Shown here piece by piece: positions 18,275 through 26,344 of a stretch of DNA of 64,000 nt. Made by a program: the position numbers and the translations under genes. The notes beneath the pieces are model-generated. The model worked only from the letters and a program-made list of their open reading frames with translations, was not told the DNA's origin and did not search any database. The stretch spans positions 61,752 to 125,751 of the forward strand of contig NZ_BBZJ01000026.1 of the NCBI RefSeq assembly GCF_001417775.1, in the 5' to 3' direction. Within the stretch, counting starts at the first letter, position 1; the number at the start of each line of letters is the position of its first letter. This stretch comes from Streptomyces sp. TP-A0356 (GTDB taxonomy: Bacteria > Actinomycetota > Actinomycetes > Streptomycetales > Streptomycetaceae).

Positions 18275-18880
18275 GTGCTGGTCAAGTGGATTCGCTGCAC
18301 CGTGGTCGACCGCCGCGGTTTCGAACGGGGGCAGCGAAAGTGGGCGGGGCTTCTGGGGGAGCCGGGTTTCCGGGGACAGGGCGGAGGCTGGAGCCGGGGA
18401 AGGCCCGGTGTGGCGCACATCTTCGCGTTCTGGGAGAGCCGCGCCTTCTACGACTCGTTCATGGCGCGCTCCCACGACCGGCTGGCCGCGTCGCAGTCGG
18501 GCACGTTCAAGGACCAGCAGGTCAGGCTCTTCGACTACCGCTTCGACGTGAAGACCGGCTTCGAGCCCCGCTTCACGGACGCCGATCTGGTGCGTGTCGC
18601 GCACTGCAGGGTGCACGAGGAGCGGGCCGAGCACTTCGCGCTGATGCAGGAGAAGGTCTGGAACCCGGCCATGGCGGGCTCACCGGGCATGATCCGCGGA
18701 CTGTTCGGGGAGGCGCCGGGGCACGAGTACCTGATCCTGTCCATGTGGCAGTCGGCCGCGGAGCACGGCAAGTACCGCGAGGAGCGCGTGGAGCGCCTGG
18801 CTCTGAGGGCGCAGACGGAGGCGGACGTCGCGGCGCTGACGGGGGACATCGTCGAGCTCGAGCCGACGTGGACGGTGTGA
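18275..18880 (+). CDS. YdbC-family (DUF4937) protein
   Basis: A 201-residue protein starting at GTG 18275 with no Shine-Dalgarno. A TACGAT -10 hexamer at 18263-18268 places the transcription start at the initiation codon, so the mRNA is probably leaderless. The sequence has WIRCTVVDRRGFERGQRKW, then HIFAFWESRAFYDSFM and YLILSMWQSAAEHGKY, suggesting two ferredoxin-like (ABM/Dabb-type) half repeats. YdbC-like proteins are conserved but their function is not established. It is divergent from the TerD gene. Confidence 0.75.
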   Translation: MLVKWIRCTVVDRRGFERGQRKWAGLLGEPGFRGQGGGWSRGRPGVAHIFAFWESRAFYDSFMARSHDRLAASQSGTFKDQQVRLFDYRFDVKTGFEPRFTDADLVRVAHCRVHEERAEHFALMQEKVWNPAMAGSPGMIRGLFGEAPGHEYLILSMWQSAAEHGKYREERVERLALRAQTEADVAALTGDIVELEPTWTV

Positions 18881-19001
18881 CCGAGTGCATTCGCGAGTTT
18901 GAGAACCGGACCCAGCCGGTGAGCGCCCTCTCGGTGTGACCTGCGTTTTATAGAGGCCCCTGGAGTGCCCGTTCAGCCGTCGCTCGATCTAGGGTTTTGG
19001 C

Positions 19002-19685
19002 ATGGCACGACCACGGCGCATCGTCCTTGTCCGGCACGGCGAGTCGGTGGGCAATGCCGACGACTCCGTGTATGAACGCGAGCCCGACCACGCGCTGCCG
19101 CTCACCGAGAGGGGATGGCAGCAGGCGGAGGAGACGGGCAAGCGGCTGCGGGAGGTCTTCGGCAGGGAGCGCGTCAGCGTGTACGTCTCCCCGTACCGCC
19201 GCACCCACGAGACGCTCCGCGCCTTCCACCTGGACCCCGACCTCGTCCGGGTCCGCGAGGAACCCCGGCTGCGCGAGCAGGACTGGGGCAACTGGCAGGA
19301 CCGGGAGGACGTACGGTTGCAGAAGGCGTACCGGGACGCGTACGGGCACTTCTTCTACCGCTTCGCCCAGGGCGAGTCCGGGGCGGACGTGTACGACCGG
19401 GTGGGTGGCTTCCTGGAGAGCCTGTTCCGGAGCTTCGAGGACCCGGACCATCCGCCGAACGTGCTCCTGGTGACCCATGGCCTGGCCATGCGGCTGTTCT
19501 GCATGCGCTGGTTCCACTGGACGGTCGCGGAGTTCGAATCGCTCTCGAACCCCGGGAACGGAGAGACGCGCATGCTCCTTCTCGGGGACGACGGCAGGTA
19601 TGCACTCGACCGGCCGTTCGACCGCTGGCGCGACCCGCGACCGTACGGGGTGACCGGGATAGAGTGGCATAGCGATGACCGCTGA
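19002..19685 (+). CDS. Histidine phosphatase / phosphoglycerate mutase-like protein
   Basis: A 227-residue branch-1 histidine phosphatase. The catalytic RHGE motif is at residues 11-14, a second Arg is in VSPYRRTHET, and the second His is in LLVTHGLAMRLF. The family dephosphorylates sugar phosphates, nucleotides or cofactors; the substrate here is unknown. A TAGGGT hexamer about 12 bases upstream and no ribosome site suggest a short-leader mRNA. The 3' end overlaps the next gene by 11 bases, indicating translational coupling. Confidence 0.9.
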   Translation: MARPRRIVLVRHGESVGNADDSVYEREPDHALPLTERGWQQAEETGKRLREVFGRERVSVYVSPYRRTHETLRAFHLDPDLVRVREEPRLREQDWGNWQDREDVRLQKAYRDAYGHFFYRFAQGESGADVYDRVGGFLESLFRSFEDPDHPPNVLLVTHGLAMRLFCMRWFHWTVAEFESLSNPGNGETRMLLLGDDGRYALDRPFDRWRDPRPYGVTGIEWHSDDR

Positions 19686-20580
19686 CTCCTCCCCCCGCGG
19701 GCGCCTGGAACGCGCTCTGGCCGCCCTGCGCGGACTGGCGGTCGGTGACGCGCTGGGCTCACAGTTCTTCGTCCCCGCGAACTATCCGCTGCTCAAGCAG
19801 CGTGAGCTGCCGCCTGCCCCCTGGCAGTGGACGGACGACACGGAGATGGCCTGCTCCGTCGTGGCCGTCCTGGCCGCGCACCTGCGCATCGACCAGGACG
19901 AACTGGCCCGCTCCTTCGCCGAGCACCATGACTTCGACCGCGGCTACGGCCCCGCCGTCAACCGCCTCCTCCGACTCGTACGGGAGGGCGGCGACTGGCG
20001 CGACCTGGCCGCTGCCCTGTTCAACGGGCGCGGGTCGTGGGGCAACGGCGCCGCGATGCGGATCGCGCCCCTGGGCGCCTGGTACGCCGACGATCCCGAG
20101 CAGGCCACCCATCAGGCGGAGATCTCCGCTTACCCCACCCACCAGCACCGCGAGGCCGTGGTCGGAGCCATGGCCGTCGCCGCTGCGGCCGCTCTCGCGG
20201 CCGATCCCGCGGGGCCGCCGAGCCCCGAGGCCCTGCTCGACGGGGTCGTCGCGCTCGTACCGAAGAGCGCCGTGGGAGCGGGGCTGCGGCGCGCCCGGGA
20301 CATGCTCGACTACGACGACGCGACGACCGTCGCCGCCGTCCTCGGCTGTGGGCGGCGTACGACGGCGCACGACACGGTGCCGTTCGCGCTGTGGTCCGCC
20401 GCGCGCTCCCTCGGTGACTACGAGCGGGCCTTCTGGACGACCGCGCAGGTGGGCGGGGATGTGGACACGACCTGCGCCATCGTCGGCGGAGTAGTCGCCT
20501 CCGGGAAGGCGGGGACGCCGCCGGGGGAGTGGCTGGCCCGGACGGAGCCGCTCCCGGACTGGGCGCCGTCATCGGCCTAG
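19675..20580 (+). CDS. ADP-ribosylglycohydrolase family protein
   Basis: A 301-residue DraG/ARH-type protein. GDALGSQF, WTDDTEM (about residues 52-58, metal-binding Asp pair) and GGDVDTTCAIVGG match the three metal-binding regions of the dinuclear-magnesium ADP-ribosyl hydrolases. It would remove ADP-ribose from proteins or small molecules. It overlaps the histidine phosphatase, so the two products are likely made together. No ADP-ribosyltransferase gene is nearby. The substrate is unknown. Confidence 0.88.
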   Translation: MTADSSPRGRLERALAALRGLAVGDALGSQFFVPANYPLLKQRELPPAPWQWTDDTEMACSVVAVLAAHLRIDQDELARSFAEHHDFDRGYGPAVNRLLRLVREGGDWRDLAAALFNGRGSWGNGAAMRIAPLGAWYADDPEQATHQAEISAYPTHQHREAVVGAMAVAAAAALAADPAGPPSPEALLDGVVALVPKSAVGAGLRRARDMLDYDDATTVAAVLGCGRRTTAHDTVPFALWSAARSLGDYERAFWTTAQVGGDVDTTCAIVGGVVASGKAGTPPGEWLARTEPLPDWAPSSA

Positions 20581-20759
20581 ATGTACTCGGCCGGGAGGTT
20601 GGTGACACACCCCCGGTTGTTGATCGTGGAGGGACCTCCGGGCGTGGTGGGTCCTGCGCCGGACGGCCGGACCGGCGCCCTCGCCGTCGTTCCTCGGGCG
20701 CCGTCCGGTCGTCGCGGGCCCCTGCCCCAGGCCGGTGGACCGGGGGCGGCGGGGGAACC

Positions 20760-22307
20760 TCAGCCGCCGGCCGGTCCCGTGGCGCCGGCCAGGGCCTCCA
20801 GATCGCTCTTGCGTACCCGGATGACCACCGCGGCCGTGACCAGGGCGAGGACCGCCATCGCGGCGGCGGGGACGAACGCCGTGGAGATGCCGTGCGCCAG
20901 CAGCTCGTGCCCCCAGGGAGCCGGCAACTGGTGCGTCCTGGCGAACTGCGCCTTCTGCTCGGCCGTTCCGTTCGCCAGGAACTTCGGCACCTGCTTGGCG
21001 GCCTCGTCCCGGCTCGCCGTCCCGAAGACCGTGGTCAGGATGGACAGGCCGAGCGAACCGCCCACCTGCTGTGTGGCGTTGAGCAGGCCCGAGGCCGCAC
21101 CCGCCTCGTGCTGGGCGACGCCCGAGACCGCGGTCAGGGTCAGCGTCACGAAGTTCAGGCCCATCCCGAAGCCGAAGAGCAGCATCGGGCCGAGCACTCC
21201 CCCGACGTACGAGCTGTCCGGGCTGATGAACGTCAGCCAGCCGAGCCCGGTTGCCACGAGCGTCGCGCCGGTCAGCATGAACGGCTTGGGACCGAGCACC
21301 GGCAGGAACCGCTGCGACAGACCGGCGCCGATCACGATCGCCACCGTGACCGGCAGGAAGGCGACCCCGGACGAGATCGGCGTGTACCCCAGCACGTTCT
21401 GCACGAAGAGCACGATGTAGAAGAACATGCCGAACATCGCCGCGGCCAGGCTCAGCATGATCACGTATGTGCCCGAGCGGTTGCGGTCGGCGAACATCCT
21501 CAGCGGAGTGATCGGCTCCCGGGCCCGCGACTCGACGAAGGCGAACGCCAGCAGCAGCGCCAGCGCGGCGCCGAAGGACCCGATCGTGAGGCTGTCGCGC
21601 CAGCCGTCCTCGGCGGCGCGGATGAAGCCGTACACCAGCAGCGCCATGCCGGCCGTCGAGGTGAGCGCGCCCGCGATGTCGAAGCGGCCGGGATGACGTT
21701 CGGACTCGTTGATGTACCTGGGGGTGAGCGCCGCGATCAGGACGCCGATCGGCACGTTGACGAAGAGGACCCAGCGCCAGTCGAGCCACTCCGTGAGCAT
21801 GCCGCCGGTCAGCAGACCTATCGCGCCGCCACCGGCCGAGACCGCGGCGAAGACGGCGAACGCCCGGTTCCGGGCCGGCCCTTCGGGGAACGTGGTGGTG
21901 ATGAGCGCGAGCGACGTGGGCGATGCGATCGCGCCACCCATGCCCTGCAGGGCGCGCGCGGCGAGCAACTGCCAGGGTTCCTGGGCGAGTCCGCCGAGCA
22001 GCGAGGCGAAGGTGAACAGCAGGATGCCCGTCATGAAGACACGGCGTCGACCGAGGATGTCACCGGCCCTGCCACCGAGAAGCAGCAGGCCACCGAAGGT
22101 GAGGGTGTATGCGCTGACCACCCACGTCAGGTCGGTCGTGCTGAACTTCAGCGCGGCTTGAATGTGCGGGAGCGCGATGTTCACAATCGTCGCGTCGAGT
22201 ACCACCATGAGTTGGCAGGCCGCGATGACGGTGAGCGCGATGCCGGGATGTCCCTCCCGGCGGGCCGCTTTCGGCTTCCGGTCCTGGATCAATGGAGAGG
22301 TTGTCAC
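20760..22307 (-). CDS. DHA2-family MFS drug exporter
   Basis: A 515-residue membrane protein of the 14-helix EmrB/QacA type. MVVLDATIVNIALPHIQAAL in helix 1 carries the Asp of motif D1, and LLLGGRAGDILGRRRVF is motif A. It probably exports toxic compounds by proton antiport. GTG 22307 follows a GGGGGGA tract. It is divergent from a TetR regulator and shares a control region with two palindromes. Confidence 0.93.
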   Translation of the reverse strand: MTTSPLIQDRKPKAARREGHPGIALTVIAACQLMVVLDATIVNIALPHIQAALKFSTTDLTWVVSAYTLTFGGLLLLGGRAGDILGRRRVFMTGILLFTFASLLGGLAQEPWQLLAARALQGMGGAIASPTSLALITTTFPEGPARNRAFAVFAAVSAGGGAIGLLTGGMLTEWLDWRWVLFVNVPIGVLIAALTPRYINESERHPGRFDIAGALTSTAGMALLVYGFIRAAEDGWRDSLTIGSFGAALALLLAFAFVESRAREPITPLRMFADRNRSGTYVIMLSLAAAMFGMFFYIVLFVQNVLGYTPISSGVAFLPVTVAIVIGAGLSQRFLPVLGPKPFMLTGATLVATGLGWLTFISPDSSYVGGVLGPMLLFGFGMGLNFVTLTLTAVSGVAQHEAGAASGLLNATQQVGGSLGLSILTTVFGTASRDEAAKQVPKFLANGTAEQKAQFARTHQLPAPWGHELLAHGISTAFVPAAAMAVLALVTAAVVIRVRKSDLEALAGATGPAGG

Positions 22308-22332
22308 GTTTGGGTCCCCCCACGAGTGCGTT

Positions 22333-22401
22333 AGTGAACGCTTGCGTTCACTCTCGCGTCAAACCGTAATGAGTCCCCGTCAGTGAACGCAAGCGTTCAC
22401 T
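22333..22401. promoter_or_regulatory. Twin TetR operators in the MFS/TetR divergent promoter
   Basis: AGTGAACGC-TT-GCGTTCACT at 22333-22352 and AGTGAACGC-AA-GCGTTCACT at 22382-22401 share identical nine-base arms. The second is the exact reverse complement of the first. Their centres are 49 bases apart, close to five helical turns apart. They flank the core promoter between the divergent genes. Confidence 0.92.
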
Positions 22402-22482
22402 GAGTCCTTGCCGTGTTGCGCCGCTCAACTGCTCGCCCTTCCCCGGAATCCCCGCTTCCGAATGCTCAACGGAGATACATAG

Positions 22483-23106
22483 ATGGGTACTTCGTCCTGG
22501 ACGGCCGCCTCCGCTCAGTCGGCCTCTCTCCGACGACGTGGTGCTGTGCTCGAGCGCGCGATCCTCGACGCCACGCTGGAACAGCTCAGTACGGTCGGCT
22601 GGAGCGGCCTCACGATGGAAGGTGTCGCCGCCGGCGCCCAGACAGGCAAGGCCGCGGTCTACCGCCGCTGGCAGTCCAAGGAGGACCTCGTCGCGGACGC
22701 GCTCCAGGCCGGACTGCCACGGTTCGACCAGGCACCCGACCTCGGGAGTGTGCGCGAGGACCTTCTGGCGCTGTGCCGTCAGGCGCGCGAGGCGATGTAC
22801 TCACGCCCAGGGTTCGCGGTCCGATCGGTGATTCACGAATGCGACCCCATGCAGGTCGAACGCTTTCACGGCGTGATCTACGGAGGGGTCGTGGAGCCGA
22901 CCGTCAGGCTACTGCGGGAGGTCATCGATCGCGGAATCAAGCGGGGAGAGGTCCGGCCCGACGCCGCCAACGGATATGTCTTCGATGCCATTCCGGCGAT
23001 GATGATGTACCGCTCAAAGATGTGCGGCAGCGAATGGAGTGAGCAGGACATCGAGGAGATGATCGACCAGTTGATGGTCCCGCTGCTGCGGCCGCAGCAG
23101 GGCTGA
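22483..23106 (+). CDS. TetR/AcrR-family repressor of the MFS exporter
   Basis: A 207-residue regulator. The helix-turn-helix spans about residues 25-70 with ILDATLEQLSTVGWSGLTME, AQTGKAAVYRRWQSKEDLV. The C-terminal part is a TetR_C-type ligand domain. ATG 22483 follows GGAGAT at 22471-22476. It is divergent from the MFS gene across two matched palindromes, so it very likely represses both genes until a ligand binds. The ligand is unknown. Confidence 0.92.
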   Translation: MGTSSWTAASAQSASLRRRGAVLERAILDATLEQLSTVGWSGLTMEGVAAGAQTGKAAVYRRWQSKEDLVADALQAGLPRFDQAPDLGSVREDLLALCRQAREAMYSRPGFAVRSVIHECDPMQVERFHGVIYGGVVEPTVRLLREVIDRGIKRGEVRPDAANGYVFDAIPAMMMYRSKMCGSEWSEQDIEEMIDQLMVPLLRPQQG

Positions 23107-23245
23107 TCCGGCTCTCCGGATGTCGTTCGGGCGAGGCCGCGGCGGACCGGTGACCGTGCTCGCCGACGGTGCGCCGGCAGGTGCGCCCGCACTCCGGGAA
23201 CCGGGGTGTCGCACGCGGATCCCGGCGGCGTAGGCTAAGGGCGCC

Positions 23246-23947
23246 ATGCCGTACGAACCACCTACTCACACCGTCGAGCGCTCCCTTCGCGCGACGACCG
23301 GAGCGAAGGTCATCGCCGGTGTCGACGAGGTGGGGCGCGGCGCGTGGGCCGGCCCCGTCACCGTCTGCGCGGCGGTCACCGGCCTTCGCCGGCCGCCCGA
23401 GGGTCTCACCGACTCCAAGCTGTTGACCGTCAAGCGGCGCACCGCGCTCGCCAAGGTGCTGGAGAAGTGGGTGACGGCGTACGCCCTCGGTCATGCCTCC
23501 CCCGAGGAGATCGACGACCTGGGGATGACGGCCGCGCTCAGGCTCGCGGCGATACGGGCCCTGGAGGCGCTGCCCGTCCGTCCGGACGCGATCATCCTCG
23601 ACGGGAAGCACGACTACCTCGGGGCGCCCTGGAGGGTCCGTACGGTGATCAAGGGCGACGAGTCGTGCGTGGTGGTGGCGGCGGCTTCGGTGATCGCCAA
23701 GGTTCACCGCGACAAAATGATGGCCGAACTGGGTATCGACCATGCAGACTTCGGTTTTGCGGCCAACGCCGGGTATCCCTCGCCCGTGCACAGGGCCGCG
23801 CTGGAGGAGCGGGGCCCCACCCCGTACCACCGCTTGTCGTGGGCGTATCTTGATGCGCTGCCCCAGTGGCGGCACCTCAAGAAGGTCCGCATCTGGGCGG
23901 ACGGAAACGTGTCGGAGATCGAGGGCCAGCTCGGCTTCGACTTCTGA
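23246..23947 (+). CDS. rnhB: Ribonuclease HII
   Basis: A 233-residue RNase HII that nicks DNA at embedded ribonucleotides. Asp27 and Glu28 in GVDEVGRGAWAGP start the DEDD catalytic set; further acidic residues are in IILDGKHDYL and the KVHRDKMM helix. Length and motif order match bacterial RnhB, with a short C-terminal extension. It sits between the TetR regulator and an uncharacterised gene. Confidence 0.95.
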   Translation: MPYEPPTHTVERSLRATTGAKVIAGVDEVGRGAWAGPVTVCAAVTGLRRPPEGLTDSKLLTVKRRTALAKVLEKWVTAYALGHASPEEIDDLGMTAALRLAAIRALEALPVRPDAIILDGKHDYLGAPWRVRTVIKGDESCVVVAAASVIAKVHRDKMMAELGIDHADFGFAANAGYPSPVHRAALEERGPTPYHRLSWAYLDALPQWRHLKKVRIWADGNVSEIEGQLGFDF

Positions 23948-24016
23948 CCGGTTCCGATCGCACTCATGTGCCACCCGCCGACGCGTGTCGCATCGGCGTT
24001 TGATTAACATCAGTTC

Positions 24017-24628
24017 ATGCCTCTCATTCCCGAGGAGCCTCAGATTCACGAGAGTGCCCAGGGTCCCCGCGCCACTCCGGCCGGCGGCCGCACCGCTCCG
24101 ACCCCCCGCCCTGTACCCGGACCCCGCCCCGCGGCGCCGGCGCGCCCAGGCCGTCCGGGGCCCGTCCGGCCGATGCCGGCCCAGCGCAGCTCGCGCGAGC
24201 CGGCCGTGGCCAAGCCCGGTCCGTCCGCTCCCGCCGCCACTCCGCAGCTCCAGCTGATCCCCGCTTCGGTCGAGGGTGCGCTGGACGCCGCCGAGGAAGC
24301 CGTCGACCTCCTGCTGGAGTCCGGCCGCGCCCCCGGTGACGTGCTGGTGATCACCACCGGCGAGCCGCACCCGTGGGCCGCGCACGAGCTCTCCTTCGGC
24401 GAGGCCGCGTACTGGGCGCAGCACGACGCCGGTGACGACGTGTTCTACGCCGACGCCTCCGTCGTGTCCCGTGCCGCCGCCCGTCCGGTGGTCGTGGTCG
24501 TTGTGAACGGCGGCACCGACGCCTCCGTCGCCGCCACGCTTCCGCTGGCGCTCGGCCGGGCGGGTGCCCTGTTGATCGTCTGCGGCGACCCGAAGCAGAT
24601 CAACTCGGTGCTGGGCGCGGGCGTCTGA
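24017..24628 (+). CDS. Uncharacterised protein with Pro-rich N-terminus
   Basis: A 203-residue protein I cannot assign. Residues 1-75 are Pro/Arg/Ala-rich and probably disordered. The C-terminal 120 residues form a compact alpha/beta domain with ALDAAEEAVDLLLESGRAPGD, VLVITTGEPHPWAAHELSFG, VVVVVVNGG and GALLIVCGDPKQINSVL. The last motif resembles the GDxxQ (motif III) strand of superfamily 1 helicases, but no Walker A is present. A weak TTGATT/TAACAT promoter lies 10-20 bases before ATG 24017. The strong third-position GC bias supports coding. Confidence 0.75.
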   Translation: MPLIPEEPQIHESAQGPRATPAGGRTAPTPRPVPGPRPAAPARPGRPGPVRPMPAQRSSREPAVAKPGPSAPAATPQLQLIPASVEGALDAAEEAVDLLLESGRAPGDVLVITTGEPHPWAAHELSFGEAAYWAQHDAGDDVFYADASVVSRAAARPVVVVVVNGGTDASVAATLPLALGRAGALLIVCGDPKQINSVLGAGV

Positions 24629-25121
24629 GCGGTCCGGGACCCGGTCCGGTTCGCTCACGTCCCCTGCCCCGGGCTGGGGTCTGGAGCCTGTCGGCCGGTT
24701 CCGGTTCCCACTTCGGCCGGGGCGGTTGGTCGTCGGTGAGGTGCCGCGCCGGTGGCACCTGTACGGCGGTGGCCTCGCCATGCGTTTCCACTGGCGGGAC
24801 CCGGCCCGTATGCATGGCATGTTCGTGACAGGAATTCGGGGCGCCGCAGGGGCATCGCCCCTCGGGCGCCTGGCCGCGCACTCCCTTCGGGGCGCCTGGT
24901 CGGCGGTCCCCTCGGATGCCTGCGCCGCGGTCCCCTCGGATGCCTGCGTCGCGGTTCCCTCGGATGCCTGCGCCGCGGTTCCCTCGGATGCCTGCGCCGC
25001 GGTTCTCTCGGCCTGCCCGGCGGTTGGACAGGCGGCGTTCGCTGTGAGATGTCCTACGGCCGCATCTCGGCGCCCGGTCGTCCGGAGTGGTCGCGTACGT
25101 CGCCGGAGCGCGGCCTGTCGC
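24629..25121. other. Gene-poor spacer with 24-bp tandem repeat
   Basis: No open frame in this 493-base stretch has a convincing start and codon bias. It contains the 24-base repeat block described separately. It separates a plus-strand gene from a convergent minus-strand gene. Confidence 0.55.
24907..25002 (+). repeat. Four 24-bp tandem repeats
   Basis: Units at 24907, 24931, 24955 and 24979 read TCCCTCGGATGCCTGCG plus seven more bases, with single substitutions between copies. A broken fifth unit follows. The length is a multiple of three and one frame would encode a PSDACAAV repeat, but no real gene is apparent around it. Confidence 0.85.
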
Positions 25122-25757
25122 TCAGCGGGCGGCGGCCCGGCGCAGCACCTCCGAGGCGACGCCCCCGGTGCGCGGCAGCGGAGGCGGACCTCCCGCCAGC
25201 CCGAACGCCTCCGGCGGCGAGTCCGCGTTCGGACGGCGCCCACCTCGGCCCTCGCCGAGGACCTGCCAGCCGTCATGCGTCAGTGTGATGTACGCGCCGC
25301 AGCGCAGCCCGTGCAGTGTGCACGCGTCACGCAGGCCCCACATCCACGCCCCGTCCTCCTCCGTCCAATGTGCGTCGCCCTCACGGCAGTAGAGCAGCAC
25401 GGCCGTTCGCACGGGCGTCCGGCGCCGCAGGTCGTGCGGGATGACCCGGCGCAACTGGTCGAGCAACGCGTTGCGGAACACCCATCCGTCCGCCGGCGCG
25501 GGACGCCGGGTGAACGACGCGCTGGCACGCAGCCGTTCGTCCGGATCCAGTACGGCCACCACCGCCGTGGAGGGCCGTGGCCGGTGCCGGGCATGCAGCC
25601 CGCTGACGACTTCGCGGGGGTCGCGCAGCAGCGGAATTCCCGCGGCTGCCCATTCCGCGGGCTCGAGCATCCGGGTCAGGGGATTGGCGGAGGCGGCGGA
25701 CAGTTCGGCGGAGGCCGACCTGGATGCCGCCGAGGACGGAGCGAATCCGAAGGTCAC
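25122..25757 (-). CDS. Uncharacterised Streptomyces protein
   Basis: A 211-residue protein starting at GTG 25757 with a good GGGAGG site. The N-terminal 35 residues are Ser/Ala-rich. The core has PLLRDPREVVSGLHARHRP, VVAVLDPDERLRASASFTRRPA, VFRNALLDQLRRVIPHDLRRR, TAVLLYCREGDAHWTEEDGAWMWGL and CGAYITLTHDGWQVLG, which looks like a folded alpha/beta domain of the JAB/RadC-like size class. I cannot name the family with confidence. The tail is Arg/Pro-rich. It converges on the repeat-bearing spacer. Confidence 0.72.
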   Translation of the reverse strand: MTFGFAPSSAASRSASAELSAASANPLTRMLEPAEWAAAGIPLLRDPREVVSGLHARHRPRPSTAVVAVLDPDERLRASASFTRRPAPADGWVFRNALLDQLRRVIPHDLRRRTPVRTAVLLYCREGDAHWTEEDGAWMWGLRDACTLHGLRCGAYITLTHDGWQVLGEGRGGRRPNADSPPEAFGLAGGPPPLPRTGGVASEVLRRAAAR

Positions 25758-26344
25758 GGTCCTCCCTTCGGCTACGCGCCCACACTGCGGGCGGGGTCGG
25801 ACTTGGGGGGTGGCGCACGCCGCAGCAGAGCCCTACCGGATCACGGACGAGCCGTGCGGGAAGCGGACCTCAATTCTTCCCTTCGAACTGGAATGCGGCA
25901 ACGAGCAATTGGGGCCACCGGCCTGTTTCTGGTGATGTGTGGCCTATATCCCCTGCCGCATATCTGCCTCATGTCTTCCCGGAGAAGAGGCGGGTCACGC
26001 CTGCACGGCGAGGACCAGCGGCAACACCCCCTCCGCCCCCGCCCGTCGCAGCATGCGCGCGGCCACCGCCGATGTCCAGCCCGTCTCGGTCGCGTCCCCA
26101 CGGGCAGACCGGTCGCGGAAGTCGGGGTCGTCGAGCCGCTCGGGGCCGCAGAGCTGGGAAGGCATTCGAATTCCAGGCGCGGCTGGAGCCCTGACCTGCG
26201 TACACACGTCGACCGAGGATGGCCTGGCCGAGCGCTCTGCCCTGGTCGTCCTGGATCGGTGTCCGGCAGGCGGACCGTTTGTGAGCTGGGTGTCACGTGG
26301 GGTGAAGTGGCCAATTGTCCTTGTCATCGGGTTGCATGGGGGGC
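25758..26344. other. Intergenic region before recQ containing a relic
   Basis: A 587-base stretch with no intact gene. It holds a minus-strand fragment homologous to the C-terminal end of the following RecQ protein (25998-26087). The rest lacks codon bias in any frame and is less GC-rich around 25900-25980. Confidence 0.6.
25995..26087 (-). pseudogene. Relic of a RecQ C-terminal (phosphoribosyltransferase-like) tail
   Basis: On the minus strand the last 30 codons before a TGA at 25995-25997 read TGWTSAVAARMLRRAGAE then GVLPLVLAVQA. They align with SGWTLAVAARLLRQAGSE and QVLPLVLATAG at the end of the intact RecQ at 26.3-28.5 kb. About 20 of 29 positions are identical. No upstream part of the domain is recognisable, so this is a truncated, inverted relic of a related gene. 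Confidence 0.7.
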
